Shown in pieces: positions 34,641-43,523 of a DNA stretch of 64,000 bases. Positions within the stretch are counted from its first letter, which is position 1. The number at the start of each line of letters is the position of its first letter. The position numbers and the translations under genes were made by a program. The notes under the pieces were generated by a model. That model did no database searches. It was not told the origin of the DNA and was given only the letters and a program-made list of their open reading frames with translations. This DNA comes from Desulfocicer sp963675955 (GTDB lineage Bacteria; Desulfobacterota; Desulfobacteria; Desulfobacterales; Desulfobacteraceae): positions 186,001 to 250,000 of the forward strand of contig CAXXVR010000008.1 in the NCBI GenBank assembly GCA_963675955.2. The letters are read 5' to 3'.

Positions 34641-35408
34641 TTATTTTGCACTTTTTTCTCCATGCTCTACATAGCGCATGGGAAGAATGAATTCAATGTT
34701 TCCTTTGGGGCCCGGTACAGGGGACTCAATCACAGGTTCAATGTCATATCCCCGCCCATCAAAAAAATAGACGATTTCTTCCACAATTTTCTGTCTCACA
34801 ATGGGATCTCGAACCACACCCCCCTTGCCGATGCGGTCTTTTCCCGCTTCAAACTGGGGTTTTATCAATGCCAGGATTAATGTACCTGGTTTCATGAACT
34901 GCCGGGCTGCCGGTATTACCAGTTTTAATGAAATAAAAGAGGTATCAATGGTGATAAGATCCACACATTCACCAATGGTGTCAAAGGCAATGTACCGGAT
35001 GTTGGTGCGTTCAATGACATTAACCCGGTCATCCTGTCTCAACGACCAGGCCATCTGACCATATCCTACATCCACGGCATGGATTTTTTTTGCCCCGTGC
35101 TGGAGCATGCAATCGGTGAATCCGCCGGTGGATGCCCCAATGTCAAGGCAGGTGTATCCGGTTAAATCAAGGGACAACACATCCAGTGCACGTTTAAGTT
35201 TTAGTCCCCCCCGGCTGACATAGGGGATATCTTTTTCCTTTAAGACCACATGGGCATTGGGAGAAATTTTTATTCCGGCCTTGTCCACAGTTACCCCGTC
35301 CACCTGTACATTCCCGGCCATGATCATGGCCCGGGCACGCTCCCGGGAGGGCACCAGTCCTTTTTCCACCATAAGTGCATCCAGCCTGGGTTTATTAATC
35401 TTAGCCAT
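34641..35408 (-). CDS. tlyA: TlyA-family rRNA methyltransferase / hemolysin A-like
   Basis: A 255-residue protein with an N-terminal S4 RNA-binding domain (RLDALMVEKGLVPSRERA, then VQVDG) and an FtsJ-like methyltransferase domain (LDIGASTGGFTDCMLQ, IDTSFISL, KPQFEAG). The family 2'-O-methylates 16S and/or 23S rRNA. The frame extends to 35606, but that part is dxs read in another frame; the ATG at 35408 overlaps the dxs stop by 8 bp. The dxs-tlyA pairing is common in bacteria and supports co-translation. Confidence 0.94.
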   Translation of the reverse strand: MAKINKPRLDALMVEKGLVPSRERARAMIMAGNVQVDGVTVDKAGIKISPNAHVVLKEKDIPYVSRGGLKLKRALDVLSLDLTGYTCLDIGASTGGFTDCMLQHGAKKIHAVDVGYGQMAWSLRQDDRVNVIERTNIRYIAFDTIGECVDLITIDTSFISLKLVIPAARQFMKPGTLILALIKPQFEAGKDRIGKGGVVRDPIVRQKIVEEIVYFFDGRGYDIEPVIESPVPGPKGNIEFILPMRYVEHGEKSAK

Positions 35409-37278
35409 GGCCGAGTATCTCCTTTGCCGCTGCCACCACAGCCTGTGCATCCACCTCATACGCCCTGCGAAGGGTTGACTGAGGACCATGCTCAACAAAA
35501 GTATCCCGGACACCCACCCGTTTGACCCTGCAGTTAAAGGCATCATTGTCTGCCAGCAGTTCCAGAACGGCGCTGCCAAATCCGCCGTCCAGCACATGTT
35601 CTTCAACGGTTACAAGTTTCCTGGTTTTAAGGGCTATGTCAAGGATGAGGTCTCTGTCCAGGGGTTTTATAAATCGAGCATTTAGCACAGCTACGGAAAC
35701 CCCGATTTTTTCAAGAATCTTTGCAGCCTTCAAGGCTTCCTGTACCACTCGTCCCACGGCAATAAATACAATATCATGACCGTCCTGCAACAGTTCACCC
35801 TGGCCGATCTCCAGAGGAGGATTGGTGGCATCCATATCCACACCCTCTCCGCTGCCCCTGGGATATCTCAGGGCAATGGGACCATGGTGGTTGACAGCCA
35901 GCGTCAGCATGGATCTAAGCTCCCTTTCATCTTTGGGGGCCATGATGGTCATATTGGGTATGTTTCTTAAAAAGGCATAATCAAACAGGCCGTGATGGGT
36001 GGGACCGTCTTCACCGACAATCCCCCCCCGGTCCATGGCAAAAATAACCGGATGCCCGTCAATGCAGACATCATGAAGAATCTGATCATAGGCCCGCTGC
36101 ATGAAGGTGGAATAAATGGCCACCACAGGTTTCATGCCCCTGGAGGCCATGCCCGCGGCAAATGTGACGGCGTGCTGTTCGGCAATACCCACATCAAAAA
36201 ACCGTTCTGGATAAGCATCGGCAAAGGCTTTAAGGCCAGTGCCTTCTGGCATGGCTGCAGTAATGGCCACCAGGCGGTCATCCTGTCTGGCAAGATCAAG
36301 CATGGCCTTACCAAATACCTGGGTGTAGGTGGGTACTTTGCTTTTGCCTGGAGGACTGTTACCGGTCTCCACATCAAAGGAACCTACCCCATGGTAATAA
36401 ACCGGATTTTTTTCCGCCGGGGGATATCCTTTGCCCTTGGTGGTGATCACGTGGAGCAGCACGGGATCATCGTGCTTTTTGATGTTTTCCAGAATATCAA
36501 TGAGATGGTTCAGCCGGTGACCGTCAATGGGACCGAAATAATCAAAGTTAAAGGCCTCAAACAGCATGCCAGGGGTGACAAATGTTTTGAAAGAATCCTC
36601 GGAACGTTTGGCGAATTTATACATGTCATCCCCGATGCCCGGCAGGGATTTTAAAAACAGGCCAAATTCTTTTCTCATGTTCTGAAGGGAATGGGCCGAC
36701 AATTTTCTGCTTAAAAAAGAGGACAAGGCACCCACGTTGGGGGATATAGACATGTCGTTGTCATTTAAAATAACTATGAGATCCCGCTCTGAATCCCCTG
36801 CCTGGTTCAAGCCCTCATAGGCAAGCCCTGCAGTGAGGGAACCATCTCCGATGACTGAAATTACCTTGGAATGATCATTTTTAAGATGCTTTGCACTGGC
36901 AATGCCAAGACCTGCAGAAATGGAGGTGCTGGCATGCCCCACAGTGAAGGCATCACAGGGATTTTCACTTATTTTAGTAAATCCAGAAATTCCCTTATAT
37001 GCTCTCAAAGTATCAAATTTAGCATCGCGTCCGGTGAGTAGTTTATGTGCATATGCCTGGTGTCCCACATCCCAGATAAGACTATCCACTGGCAGGTCAA
37101 ACACATAGTGGATGGCCATGGTGAGCTCCACCGCTCCCAGGCTGGAGGCCAGATGTCCCCCGGTTTTCGAAACCACGGAAATGATTCTCTTTCTGATTTC
37201 ATCTGCCAGGAGGGGCAGTTCCTTTCGGGAAAGGGTCTTTAGATCATCACCGTTTTGAATCTGTTGAAGCAGGGTCAC
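35401..37278 (-). CDS. dxs: 1-deoxy-D-xylulose-5-phosphate synthase
   Basis: A 625-residue thiamine-diphosphate transketolase-like enzyme that condenses pyruvate and glyceraldehyde 3-phosphate, the first step of the MEP isoprenoid pathway. Motifs: HLASSLGAVELT, WDVGHQAYAHK, the ThDP site GDGSLTAGLAYEGLN with NDNDMSIS, GIAEQHAVTFAAG and DRGGIVGEDGPTHHG. Full family length. It lies in the xseA-xseB-ispA-dxs-tlyA run, 23 bp after ispA. Confidence 0.97.
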   Translation of the reverse strand: MTLLQQIQNGDDLKTLSRKELPLLADEIRKRIISVVSKTGGHLASSLGAVELTMAIHYVFDLPVDSLIWDVGHQAYAHKLLTGRDAKFDTLRAYKGISGFTKISENPCDAFTVGHASTSISAGLGIASAKHLKNDHSKVISVIGDGSLTAGLAYEGLNQAGDSERDLIVILNDNDMSISPNVGALSSFLSRKLSAHSLQNMRKEFGLFLKSLPGIGDDMYKFAKRSEDSFKTFVTPGMLFEAFNFDYFGPIDGHRLNHLIDILENIKKHDDPVLLHVITTKGKGYPPAEKNPVYYHGVGSFDVETGNSPPGKSKVPTYTQVFGKAMLDLARQDDRLVAITAAMPEGTGLKAFADAYPERFFDVGIAEQHAVTFAAGMASRGMKPVVAIYSTFMQRAYDQILHDVCIDGHPVIFAMDRGGIVGEDGPTHHGLFDYAFLRNIPNMTIMAPKDERELRSMLTLAVNHHGPIALRYPRGSGEGVDMDATNPPLEIGQGELLQDGHDIVFIAVGRVVQEALKAAKILEKIGVSVAVLNARFIKPLDRDLILDIALKTRKLVTVEEHVLDGGFGSAVLELLADNDAFNCRVKRVGVRDTFVEHGPQSTLRRAYEVDAQAVVAAAKEILGHG

Positions 37279-37301
37279 CGATTTATTCTCCTTGAAAAAA
37301 C

Positions 37302-38222
37302 TTATCTTTTTCTTGTTATGATGTAGTCTGCAATTGCCATCAGGGGCCGGGCTTTTTCACCCAGAGAGGCCAGGGCATCCCGGGCCTCTGACACAAGGGT
37401 GGAGGCAAATTGCCTGGAGGGTTCAAGGCCCAGGAGGGCAGGGAAGGTTAACTTGTCATGCCGGGCATCGGAACCCGTTGCCTTGCCCATGATGGCGGCA
37501 TCCCCCTCCACATTTAAAATATCATCCACCACCTGGAAGGCCAGCCCGATTTTTTCAGAGTAAAGGCCCAACTGTTTCCGCACGTCAGGTGAAGCCCCGG
37601 CACAGACGGCACCGGCCTCAACACTTACCTTTATCATCTGCCCGGTTTTGAGCCAATGCAGTTTTTTTAAATAATCCATGGAATCAGACACCGGCATGTC
37701 CAGATCCGGGGCCAGCATATCCATCATCTGGCCTTCCACCATGCCGCCGACACCGGCTGCCCGGGACACTATATGTACCAATTCAAGCAAAATCCTGTCT
37801 GAAGGAAATTTTTTAAAGAACAGGGCAGGGTGGGACAAAATGGTAAAGGCATGGGTTAAAAGGGCATCTCCTGCCAGAATGGCCGTGGCTTCAGTGAACG
37901 CTTTGTGGCAGGTGGGAAGCCCCCGGCGCAGATCATCATCATCCATGGCGGGCAGATCATCGTGGATCAGGGAGTAGGTATGAATCATCTCAATGGCGCA
38001 GGCCGGGGGCAGGGCAAGCAGCGCGTTTTCCCCGGATGCTTCGGCGGCGGCCATGCACAGCACCGGGCGCAATCGCTTTCCACCGGCCATGAGGGAATGG
38101 CGCATGGCCCGGGTGAGTTCAAGGTGTTCATCTCTCCGGGAAAGGATGACAAGGAGGGCATGCTCCAGGATTTCCCGCTTCTGTGTCAGATATTTTTGAA
38201 GGTCAAAGGAATCAGAACTCAT
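37302..38222 (-). CDS. ispA: Short-chain polyprenyl diphosphate synthase (farnesyl/geranyl type)
   Basis: A 306-residue all-helical trans-prenyltransferase. The first Asp-rich motif is DDLPAMDDDDLRRG (88-101) and the second is DDILNVEGD (about 233). GGKRLRP, which binds the isoprenyl diphosphate, is at 48-54. It makes the C15 (possibly C20) precursor for quinone and undecaprenyl synthesis. The start at the ATG 38222 overlaps xseB by 11 bp; a TTG at 38240 with a GGGAG upstream is also possible. It sits between xseB and dxs as in many proteobacteria. Confidence 0.93.
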   Translation of the reverse strand: MSSDSFDLQKYLTQKREILEHALLVILSRRDEHLELTRAMRHSLMAGGKRLRPVLCMAAAEASGENALLALPPACAIEMIHTYSLIHDDLPAMDDDDLRRGLPTCHKAFTEATAILAGDALLTHAFTILSHPALFFKKFPSDRILLELVHIVSRAAGVGGMVEGQMMDMLAPDLDMPVSDSMDYLKKLHWLKTGQMIKVSVEAGAVCAGASPDVRKQLGLYSEKIGLAFQVVDDILNVEGDAAIMGKATGSDARHDKLTFPALLGLEPSRQFASTLVSEARDALASLGEKARPLMAIADYIITRKR

Positions 38223-38442
38223 TATCAAAGGACTCTTCAACCAGATCTCCCTGGCTGTTTTTAATTAACAAGGTTATTTTTTTTTCGGTTTCATCCAGGG
38301 TTTTAAGGCAGAATTTGGAACATGCCATACCGGTTTCAAATTTTTTAATGGATTCTTCCAGGGAAAGGGAGCCGGATTCCAGCTCCCTGACAATCTCTTC
38401 CAGCTGTGTCAATGTTGACTCAAAGGTTTTCTTTTTGGCCAT
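38212..38442 (-). CDS. xseB: Exodeoxyribonuclease VII small subunit
   Basis: A 76-residue helical protein with the family pattern FESTLTQLEEIVRELESGSL and SLEESIKKFETGM. It binds XseA to form exonuclease VII, which degrades single-stranded DNA. It overlaps xseA by 23 bp upstream and ispA downstream, so the genes are translationally coupled. Confidence 0.96.
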   Translation of the reverse strand: MAKKKTFESTLTQLEEIVRELESGSLSLEESIKKFETGMACSKFCLKTLDETEKKITLLIKNSQGDLVEESFDNEF

Positions 38443-39781
38443 ATTGTTTTTCCACCTGACAGATCAGTCGTCCACGGGAAAGCAGGACTTCGACTGAATC
38501 TCCGTTTTGGGTTGTTGTGCTGTCTGTGATAATCTTTTGTTCCGGTCCGCAGGTCCGGGTAATGCTGTAGCCTCTGTTGAGAACGGCAAGGGGACTTAAA
38601 GCACCTAGTTTTGAATGCTGTTTATGGATATCTGCCTGGGCAGCGGCAAGGCATGCGGACATGGCCTGGATCAGTTGACGGGTTAAAAAACCACAGGTTT
38701 CCCTGCTCTCAACTATTCGTCTTATGGGTGAAACCGCTGAAAGGGCTTTGGTGTACCACATTATTTTTTGTCGATGCATGTCCAGTTTGCCGGCCATTTG
38801 CCCTGTGAGTCGTTGGTCCAGATCTGCCAGGCGCATGCGCAGATCGTCCATGCGTGCCCGGGGGCTTTTAAGTCTTGAAGTCAGGTCTTCAAGACGGGTT
38901 TTAAATCGATTCAGGGAACGGTTCAGCCCGGAAACCAGTGCATTTTTAAATCCCAGAATCTCCCGGAGCAGCTTTGTTTTTTCAGGCAGGGCAAGCTCTG
39001 CCGCCGCAGACGGGGTGGGCGCACGCACATCGGCAACAAAATCACAGATGGTGAAATCCGTCTCATGTCCCACCGCCGAAATAACAGGTATGGTGGAAGC
39101 AAACACCGCCCTTGCAACGGATTCTGTGTTAAATGCAGTCAGATCTTCCAAGGAACCGCCCCCCCGGGCAATGATGATAAGCTGGGAGGTGGCGCATTCA
39201 TTCACGGTTTGTATGGCTTGACAAATTTCCATATCCGCATCATCTCCCTGGACTTTTACCGGCACAATTTCCAGATGAACCGATGGAAATCTTCGGTGGG
39301 AAACATGGATAATATCCCTTATAACCGCACCGGTGGGTGAGGTGATGATACTGATTTTTGAGGGTAAAAAGGGCAGGGGGCGTTTATGGGAAGCATCAAA
39401 CAGGCCCTCTTGTCCCAGCTGTTTTTTCAGCAGTTCAAACCGTGCATGCAAAAGGCCTGCACCTTCGGGGGCCATATGTTCAAAAATAATTTGATAGCTG
39501 CCACGGGGTTCGTACAGGGATAATCTGCCCATGCCTGTGATACGCATGCCATTTTGAGGTTTAAAGTCAAGGCGTTTGAGCTGGTTGCGAAACATCACGC
39601 CACTTATAAGTGCAGAATCATCCTTCAGGGAAAAATAGCAATGCCCCGATGCAGGAACGGACAGATTGGAAATTTCTCCGGTGAGCCACACAAAGGGGTA
39701 GGTAGACTCTATGAGTTGTTTCAGCTGACGGGTCAAACCTGAGACCGTATAAATTTCCGGAGATGTGCTGGTGCGGTTCAT
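38420..39781 (-). CDS. xseA: Exodeoxyribonuclease VII large subunit
   Basis: A 453-residue protein with an N-terminal OB-fold (YTVSGLTRQLK, WLTGEISN, GHCYFSLKD), the catalytic domain (IITSPTGAVIRDI, RGGGSLEDLTAFN, SAVGHETDFTICDFVADVRAPTPSAAAEL) and a C-terminal coiled-coil. It is the catalytic subunit of exonuclease VII. The ATG at 39781 has an AAGGA site; the frame also reaches a TTG at 39808. First gene of the xseA-xseB-ispA-dxs-tlyA run. Confidence 0.96.
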   Translation of the reverse strand: MNRTSTSPEIYTVSGLTRQLKQLIESTYPFVWLTGEISNLSVPASGHCYFSLKDDSALISGVMFRNQLKRLDFKPQNGMRITGMGRLSLYEPRGSYQIIFEHMAPEGAGLLHARFELLKKQLGQEGLFDASHKRPLPFLPSKISIITSPTGAVIRDIIHVSHRRFPSVHLEIVPVKVQGDDADMEICQAIQTVNECATSQLIIIARGGGSLEDLTAFNTESVARAVFASTIPVISAVGHETDFTICDFVADVRAPTPSAAAELALPEKTKLLREILGFKNALVSGLNRSLNRFKTRLEDLTSRLKSPRARMDDLRMRLADLDQRLTGQMAGKLDMHRQKIMWYTKALSAVSPIRRIVESRETCGFLTRQLIQAMSACLAAAQADIHKQHSKLGALSPLAVLNRGYSITRTCGPEQKIITDSTTTQNGDSVEVLLSRGRLICQVEKQYGQKENL

Positions 39782-40473
39782 TTTTTTCCTTAAATTATTG
39801 TCCAGCAATGAACTGTGAAAGTTGAGTTATAAAACAGACCGAAGGGAATGACAATACCAAACATGATCTAATGAGGCGTCCATGATGCCATGACTGACCC
39901 AAAAACTTTCTTTAAAACTTTATTTTTTAATCCGTTTAAAAAATTCAGGGTAAATTTTTCAATGGCTTGGGCAAATGCCTAGCTAAGCTAAAAATCAAGC
40001 AGGATTTTCCGGACAGAGAGAGATTATTCGGCCATTTTAGCCTGAACAGGTTTGAGATTTATAAATATACAGGAAATAGACCCAGGGACATTATGTTAAC
40101 TTTTATATTTCGATCTAATTGTAACACTAAATTAAAATTTATTAATTGTCCGATAATATATATTATGTTAACTTTTTATTAAAAGCAAAATATTAAATCT
40201 CCGATTCTGTCATTAGGTCCCTGCCCTCTGACATGCTTTCCATTTCCATTCACCAAGTTTGTGTCTGACCCTGGGATTGTATTTGCAGATTTAAGTTGAA
40301 ATGTCCATGGGCTGTGTTATATTTTTATTCAAGCAAGGACAATTGGGATTTAAGACAAACCATGGACAGGCTTTTTTTCAGGTGTTTTAAAAGAATTTCT
40401 GTTGAATTTCAATCCCCTGATTTCCAAGCTTGTTTTAATTTAAAAAAATTAACAATAACAGGAGACATTTACA
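39782..40473. other. AT-rich intergenic region with direct repeat, xseA / YccA-like gene
   Basis: A 692-bp gap between divergent genes. It holds two near-identical copies of ATTATGTTAACTTTT, starting at 40090 and 40162 (72 bp apart), each with the palindrome GTTAAC. Small frames at 39967-40182 and 40296-40634 have no domain or ribosome site and are not called. A TCTGACCCTGGG word near 40263 recalls the dispersed repeat family. No RNA gene was recognised. Confidence 0.55.
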
Positions 40474-41181
40474 ATGAATCTTTCTTCTTCCTTTTCACAG
40501 GCTGGCTCACTTGTCCGCGTCAATGCGTTTATCCGCAGCGTTTACAACTGGATGGCCATCGGACTTGCCTTGACGGGATTCACCGCTTTTTATGTTGCCA
40601 GCAGCCCCACACTGCTTCAGATCATCTTCGGTAACCAGATCGTTCTGTTTGGTATGATTATTGGTGAACTTGCCATGGTGTTTTATCTGTCTGCCAGGGT
40701 ACAGAAGATGAATGCCTCCACAGCAACGGCATTGTTTGTTGTTTATTCCATACTCAATGGTGCCACTCTGGCCTCTATTTTTATTATCTATACGGCATCA
40801 TCCATTGCAACCACCTTTATCACCTGTGCGTTGACGTTTGCCGCCTGCAGTGTTTACGGCATGGTGACCAAACGGGATTTAACTTCCATGGGTGGATTCA
40901 TGATGATGGGACTCATCGGCATTATCATTGCCTCTTTGATCAACATGTTTTTCAGAAGCCCCGGACTCAGCATGGTTATATCCTACGTTGGCGTTCTGGT
41001 TTTTGTGGGCCTCACCGCCTACGATACCCAGAAACTCAAACAAATGGCTCTGACTCAGCCCGTTGATGCCAGTGGAGCCATGGTAAGAAAAGGTGCTATC
41101 ATGGGTGCCCTGGCCCTGTACCTGGACTTTATAAATCTGTTTCTCATGCTGCTTCACATTTTTGGCGTATCAAGAGACTGA
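40474..41181 (+). CDS. Bax inhibitor-1/YccA family membrane protein
   Basis: A 235-residue protein with about seven hydrophobic helices and family motifs VYNWMAIGLALTGFTAFYVA, VYSILNGATLASIF, and near the end FVGLTAYDTQKLKQM and ALALYLDFINLFLMLL. BI-1/YccA proteins (YccA, YbhL) sit in the inner membrane and modulate FtsH-type proteolysis or ion leak. An AGGAGA ribosome site lies 8 bases before the ATG. It is monocistronic with a strong terminator downstream. Confidence 0.92.
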   Translation: MNLSSSFSQAGSLVRVNAFIRSVYNWMAIGLALTGFTAFYVASSPTLLQIIFGNQIVLFGMIIGELAMVFYLSARVQKMNASTATALFVVYSILNGATLASIFIIYTASSIATTFITCALTFAACSVYGMVTKRDLTSMGGFMMMGLIGIIIASLINMFFRSPGLSMVISYVGVLVFVGLTAYDTQKLKQMALTQPVDASGAMVRKGAIMGALALYLDFINLFLMLLHIFGVSRD

Positions 41182-41276
41182 TTTTTTTCCGTATTATCAG
41201 GCGATTTCTTATCAAAGAATATATTTGATAATCTCCAGTTGTCGCCTTACCTGGCCAAATCAAGACAGCACAGATC

Positions 41277-41337
41277 CCCGACAAGGTTGAAAACATCCTT
41301 GTCGGGTGATTTTCTGCTGTTTTTTTGTTTTTCAAGT
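41277..41337 (+). terminator. Rho-independent terminator after the YccA-like gene
   Basis: CCCGACAAGG (41277-41286) and CCTTGTCGGG (41297-41306) form a perfect 10-bp stem, followed by a T-rich tract with a run of seven T. It separates this gene from parE. Confidence 0.75.
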
Positions 41338-41438
41338 ATTTTAGTTTACTGGCCGATATTGTGTGACCAGGCCCTTTGACTGAATCCGGGTCCAGTAAAC
41401 CAGGATTTTATTTTTTTAAAGGAGTTACCCCCCTGACC

Positions 41439-43523
41439 ATGGAGCTGTTTAGATCCCATACCGCCACGGACACCGGCACAAACAAAAGTGTCCCCAATGG
41501 TTACAATGCTGAATCCATAGAGGTACTGAAAGGTCTTGATCCGGTAAAGCGAAGACCCGGCATGTACACGGATACCACAAGTCCCGACCACCTGGCCCAT
41601 GAGGTGATAGATAACAGTGTGGATGAAGCCATTGCCGGCCATGCCGACCGCATTGATGTAATCCTCCACGAGGATAATTCCCTGGAAGTCAGTGATAATG
41701 GCCGTGGAATGCCCGTGGATGTCCACCCGGTGGAAAAAATATCCGGTGTGGAACTCATCATGACCCGACTCCATGCCGGGGCTAAATTTTCCAGCAAGGA
41801 GTATGATTTTTCCGGAGGACTTCATGGGGTTGGCGTTTCCGTGGTAAACGCCCTTTCCACATTCCTGGAAGTTAATATCCTCCGGGACGGCACCCAGTAC
41901 AGGATTGCATTCAAAGATGGTTTTAAAAGTGAAGATCTTGAAATCGTTAAGAAAACAAACACTAAAAAGACGGGCACCACCATCCGTTTTTACCCGAATG
42001 CCTCCTATTTTGAGGTGCCCAATTTTTCTAAAAAAAATTTAAAACATGCCCTTAAAGCCAAGGCTGTACTGTGTCCTGGATTGTTGATCACCTTGACGGA
42101 TAAAAAAAGTGGCACAAAGGATGAATGGCAATTTGAAAACGGATTACTTGATTACCTGATAGAATCCTTTGACGGGTGTGAAACCCTGCTTGGAGAACCC
42201 TTCACCGGCGAAAAAAATACAGAGGATGCCGCCGTTTCCTGGGCTGTGGACTGGAGTGAAGAACGACGGGACAACCTGTGTGAAAGCTATGTCAATCTGA
42301 TCCCCACCCGTCAGGGAGGCACCCATGTGAACGGATTCAGGTCCGGACTTCTTGAATCCATCAGAGAATTTTGTGGATTCCATGATCTTTTACCCAAGGG
42401 TATCCACATTGCCCCGGAAGATATCTGGCACAACATCGGGTTTATTTTATCTGTGAAGCTTTCCGATGCACAGTTCTCAGGCCAGACCAAAGAACGACTT
42501 TCCTCCCGTCACTGCAGCGGTTTTGTAAATACTGCCGTCAGGGACGCCTTTAGTCTCTGGCTCAATCAAAACACGGTAATCGGTGAAAAACTGGCAGCCG
42601 CTGCCCTGGAAAATGCCAGAACGCGCCTGAAAAAGGCAAAAACAGTCACCCGCAAGCGTGTCACCGCCGGCCCTGCCCTGCCCGGTAAATTATCCGACTG
42701 CACCTCCAATGATCCAGAAAAATGTGAAATTTTTCTGGTGGAGGGAGATTCCGCCGGTGGCTCAGCCAAACAGGCCCGGGACCGAAGATTTCAGGCCATC
42801 ATGCCCCTGCGGGGAAAAATTTTGAACACCTGGGAGACAGACCCTACCCAGATTCTTGCGTCCAAAGAAATTCATGATATTTCCGTGGCCATGGGAGTCG
42901 ATCCGGATACGGCTGACATTTCCGGCCTTCGCTATCATAAGATCTGTATCCTGGCCGATGCTGATTCCGACGGACTCCATATTGCCACCCTTCTATGTGC
43001 TCTTTTTTACCGGCATTTTGGTGAAGTGGTGCGTCAGGGGCATATTTTTGTGGCCATGCCTCCGTTGTTCCGCATTGATGTGGGTAAAGAGGTATTTTAT
43101 GCCCTGGATGAGGATGAAAAAGAAGCCATCATTAAAAAAATCGAACGCCGCAAAAAACATGGAAAAATTAATGTACAGCGATTCAAGGGACTGGGAGAAA
43201 TGAACCCATTACAGCTTAGAGAAACCACCATTTCTCCGGATACCCGTCGTCTAGTTCAGCTCACCGTGGCGTCAAATGACACCGGTGGCACCCCTTTTCC
43301 CGATAACCTGAATAAAAGAATGTCCCCCAGGTCGGACAATGACAAAATTAATGACGAAGACAAGATAAATGCTGGTGCAGATATGGAGACAGAGGGCCAT
43401 GATAAAACAAAAATTCAAGACAATGGGGTTTTTGAAATAATGGATTTGCTCCTGGGGAAAAAACGCGCCTCCGACCGTCGTCGCTGGATTGAAGAAAACA
43501 GTAACCTCATGGAGGTGGAATAA
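41439..43523 (+). CDS. parE: DNA topoisomerase IV subunit B
   Basis: A 694-residue GHKL ATPase subunit. RRPGMYTDTTSPDHLAHEVIDNSVDEA is the ParE version of the GyrB/ParE start; the ATP site DNGRGMPV, GGLHGVGVSVVNAL, and the TOPRIM motifs EGDSAGGSA and DADSDG are present. It ends in QRFKGLGEMN and a C-terminal piece with an Asp/Asn/Lys-rich insert of about 40 residues (near 620-665). Together with ParC it decatenates chromosomes. The frame extends to a TTG at 41376; the ATG at 41439 is preferred, although the AAAGGAG site is about 14 bases away. It overlaps parC by one base (TAATG). Confidence 0.93.
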   Translation: MELFRSHTATDTGTNKSVPNGYNAESIEVLKGLDPVKRRPGMYTDTTSPDHLAHEVIDNSVDEAIAGHADRIDVILHEDNSLEVSDNGRGMPVDVHPVEKISGVELIMTRLHAGAKFSSKEYDFSGGLHGVGVSVVNALSTFLEVNILRDGTQYRIAFKDGFKSEDLEIVKKTNTKKTGTTIRFYPNASYFEVPNFSKKNLKHALKAKAVLCPGLLITLTDKKSGTKDEWQFENGLLDYLIESFDGCETLLGEPFTGEKNTEDAAVSWAVDWSEERRDNLCESYVNLIPTRQGGTHVNGFRSGLLESIREFCGFHDLLPKGIHIAPEDIWHNIGFILSVKLSDAQFSGQTKERLSSRHCSGFVNTAVRDAFSLWLNQNTVIGEKLAAAALENARTRLKKAKTVTRKRVTAGPALPGKLSDCTSNDPEKCEIFLVEGDSAGGSAKQARDRRFQAIMPLRGKILNTWETDPTQILASKEIHDISVAMGVDPDTADISGLRYHKICILADADSDGLHIATLLCALFYRHFGEVVRQGHIFVAMPPLFRIDVGKEVFYALDEDEKEAIIKKIERRKKHGKINVQRFKGLGEMNPLQLRETTISPDTRRLVQLTVASNDTGGTPFPDNLNKRMSPRSDNDKINDEDKINAGADMETEGHDKTKIQDNGVFEIMDLLLGKKRASDRRRWIEENSNLMEVE

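Noticed and set aside
35409..35606. N-terminal extension of tlyA
   Set aside because: These 66 residues are the end of dxs read in another frame; the S4 domain begins at the ATG at 35408.
39967..40182. 71-residue frame in the xseA/YccA gap
   Set aside because: AT-rich translation with no domain; the frame covers the direct repeats and lacks a clear ribosome site.
40296..40634. 112-residue frame overlapping the YccA-like start
   Set aside because: It overlaps a well-supported gene in another frame and has no ribosome site or similarity.
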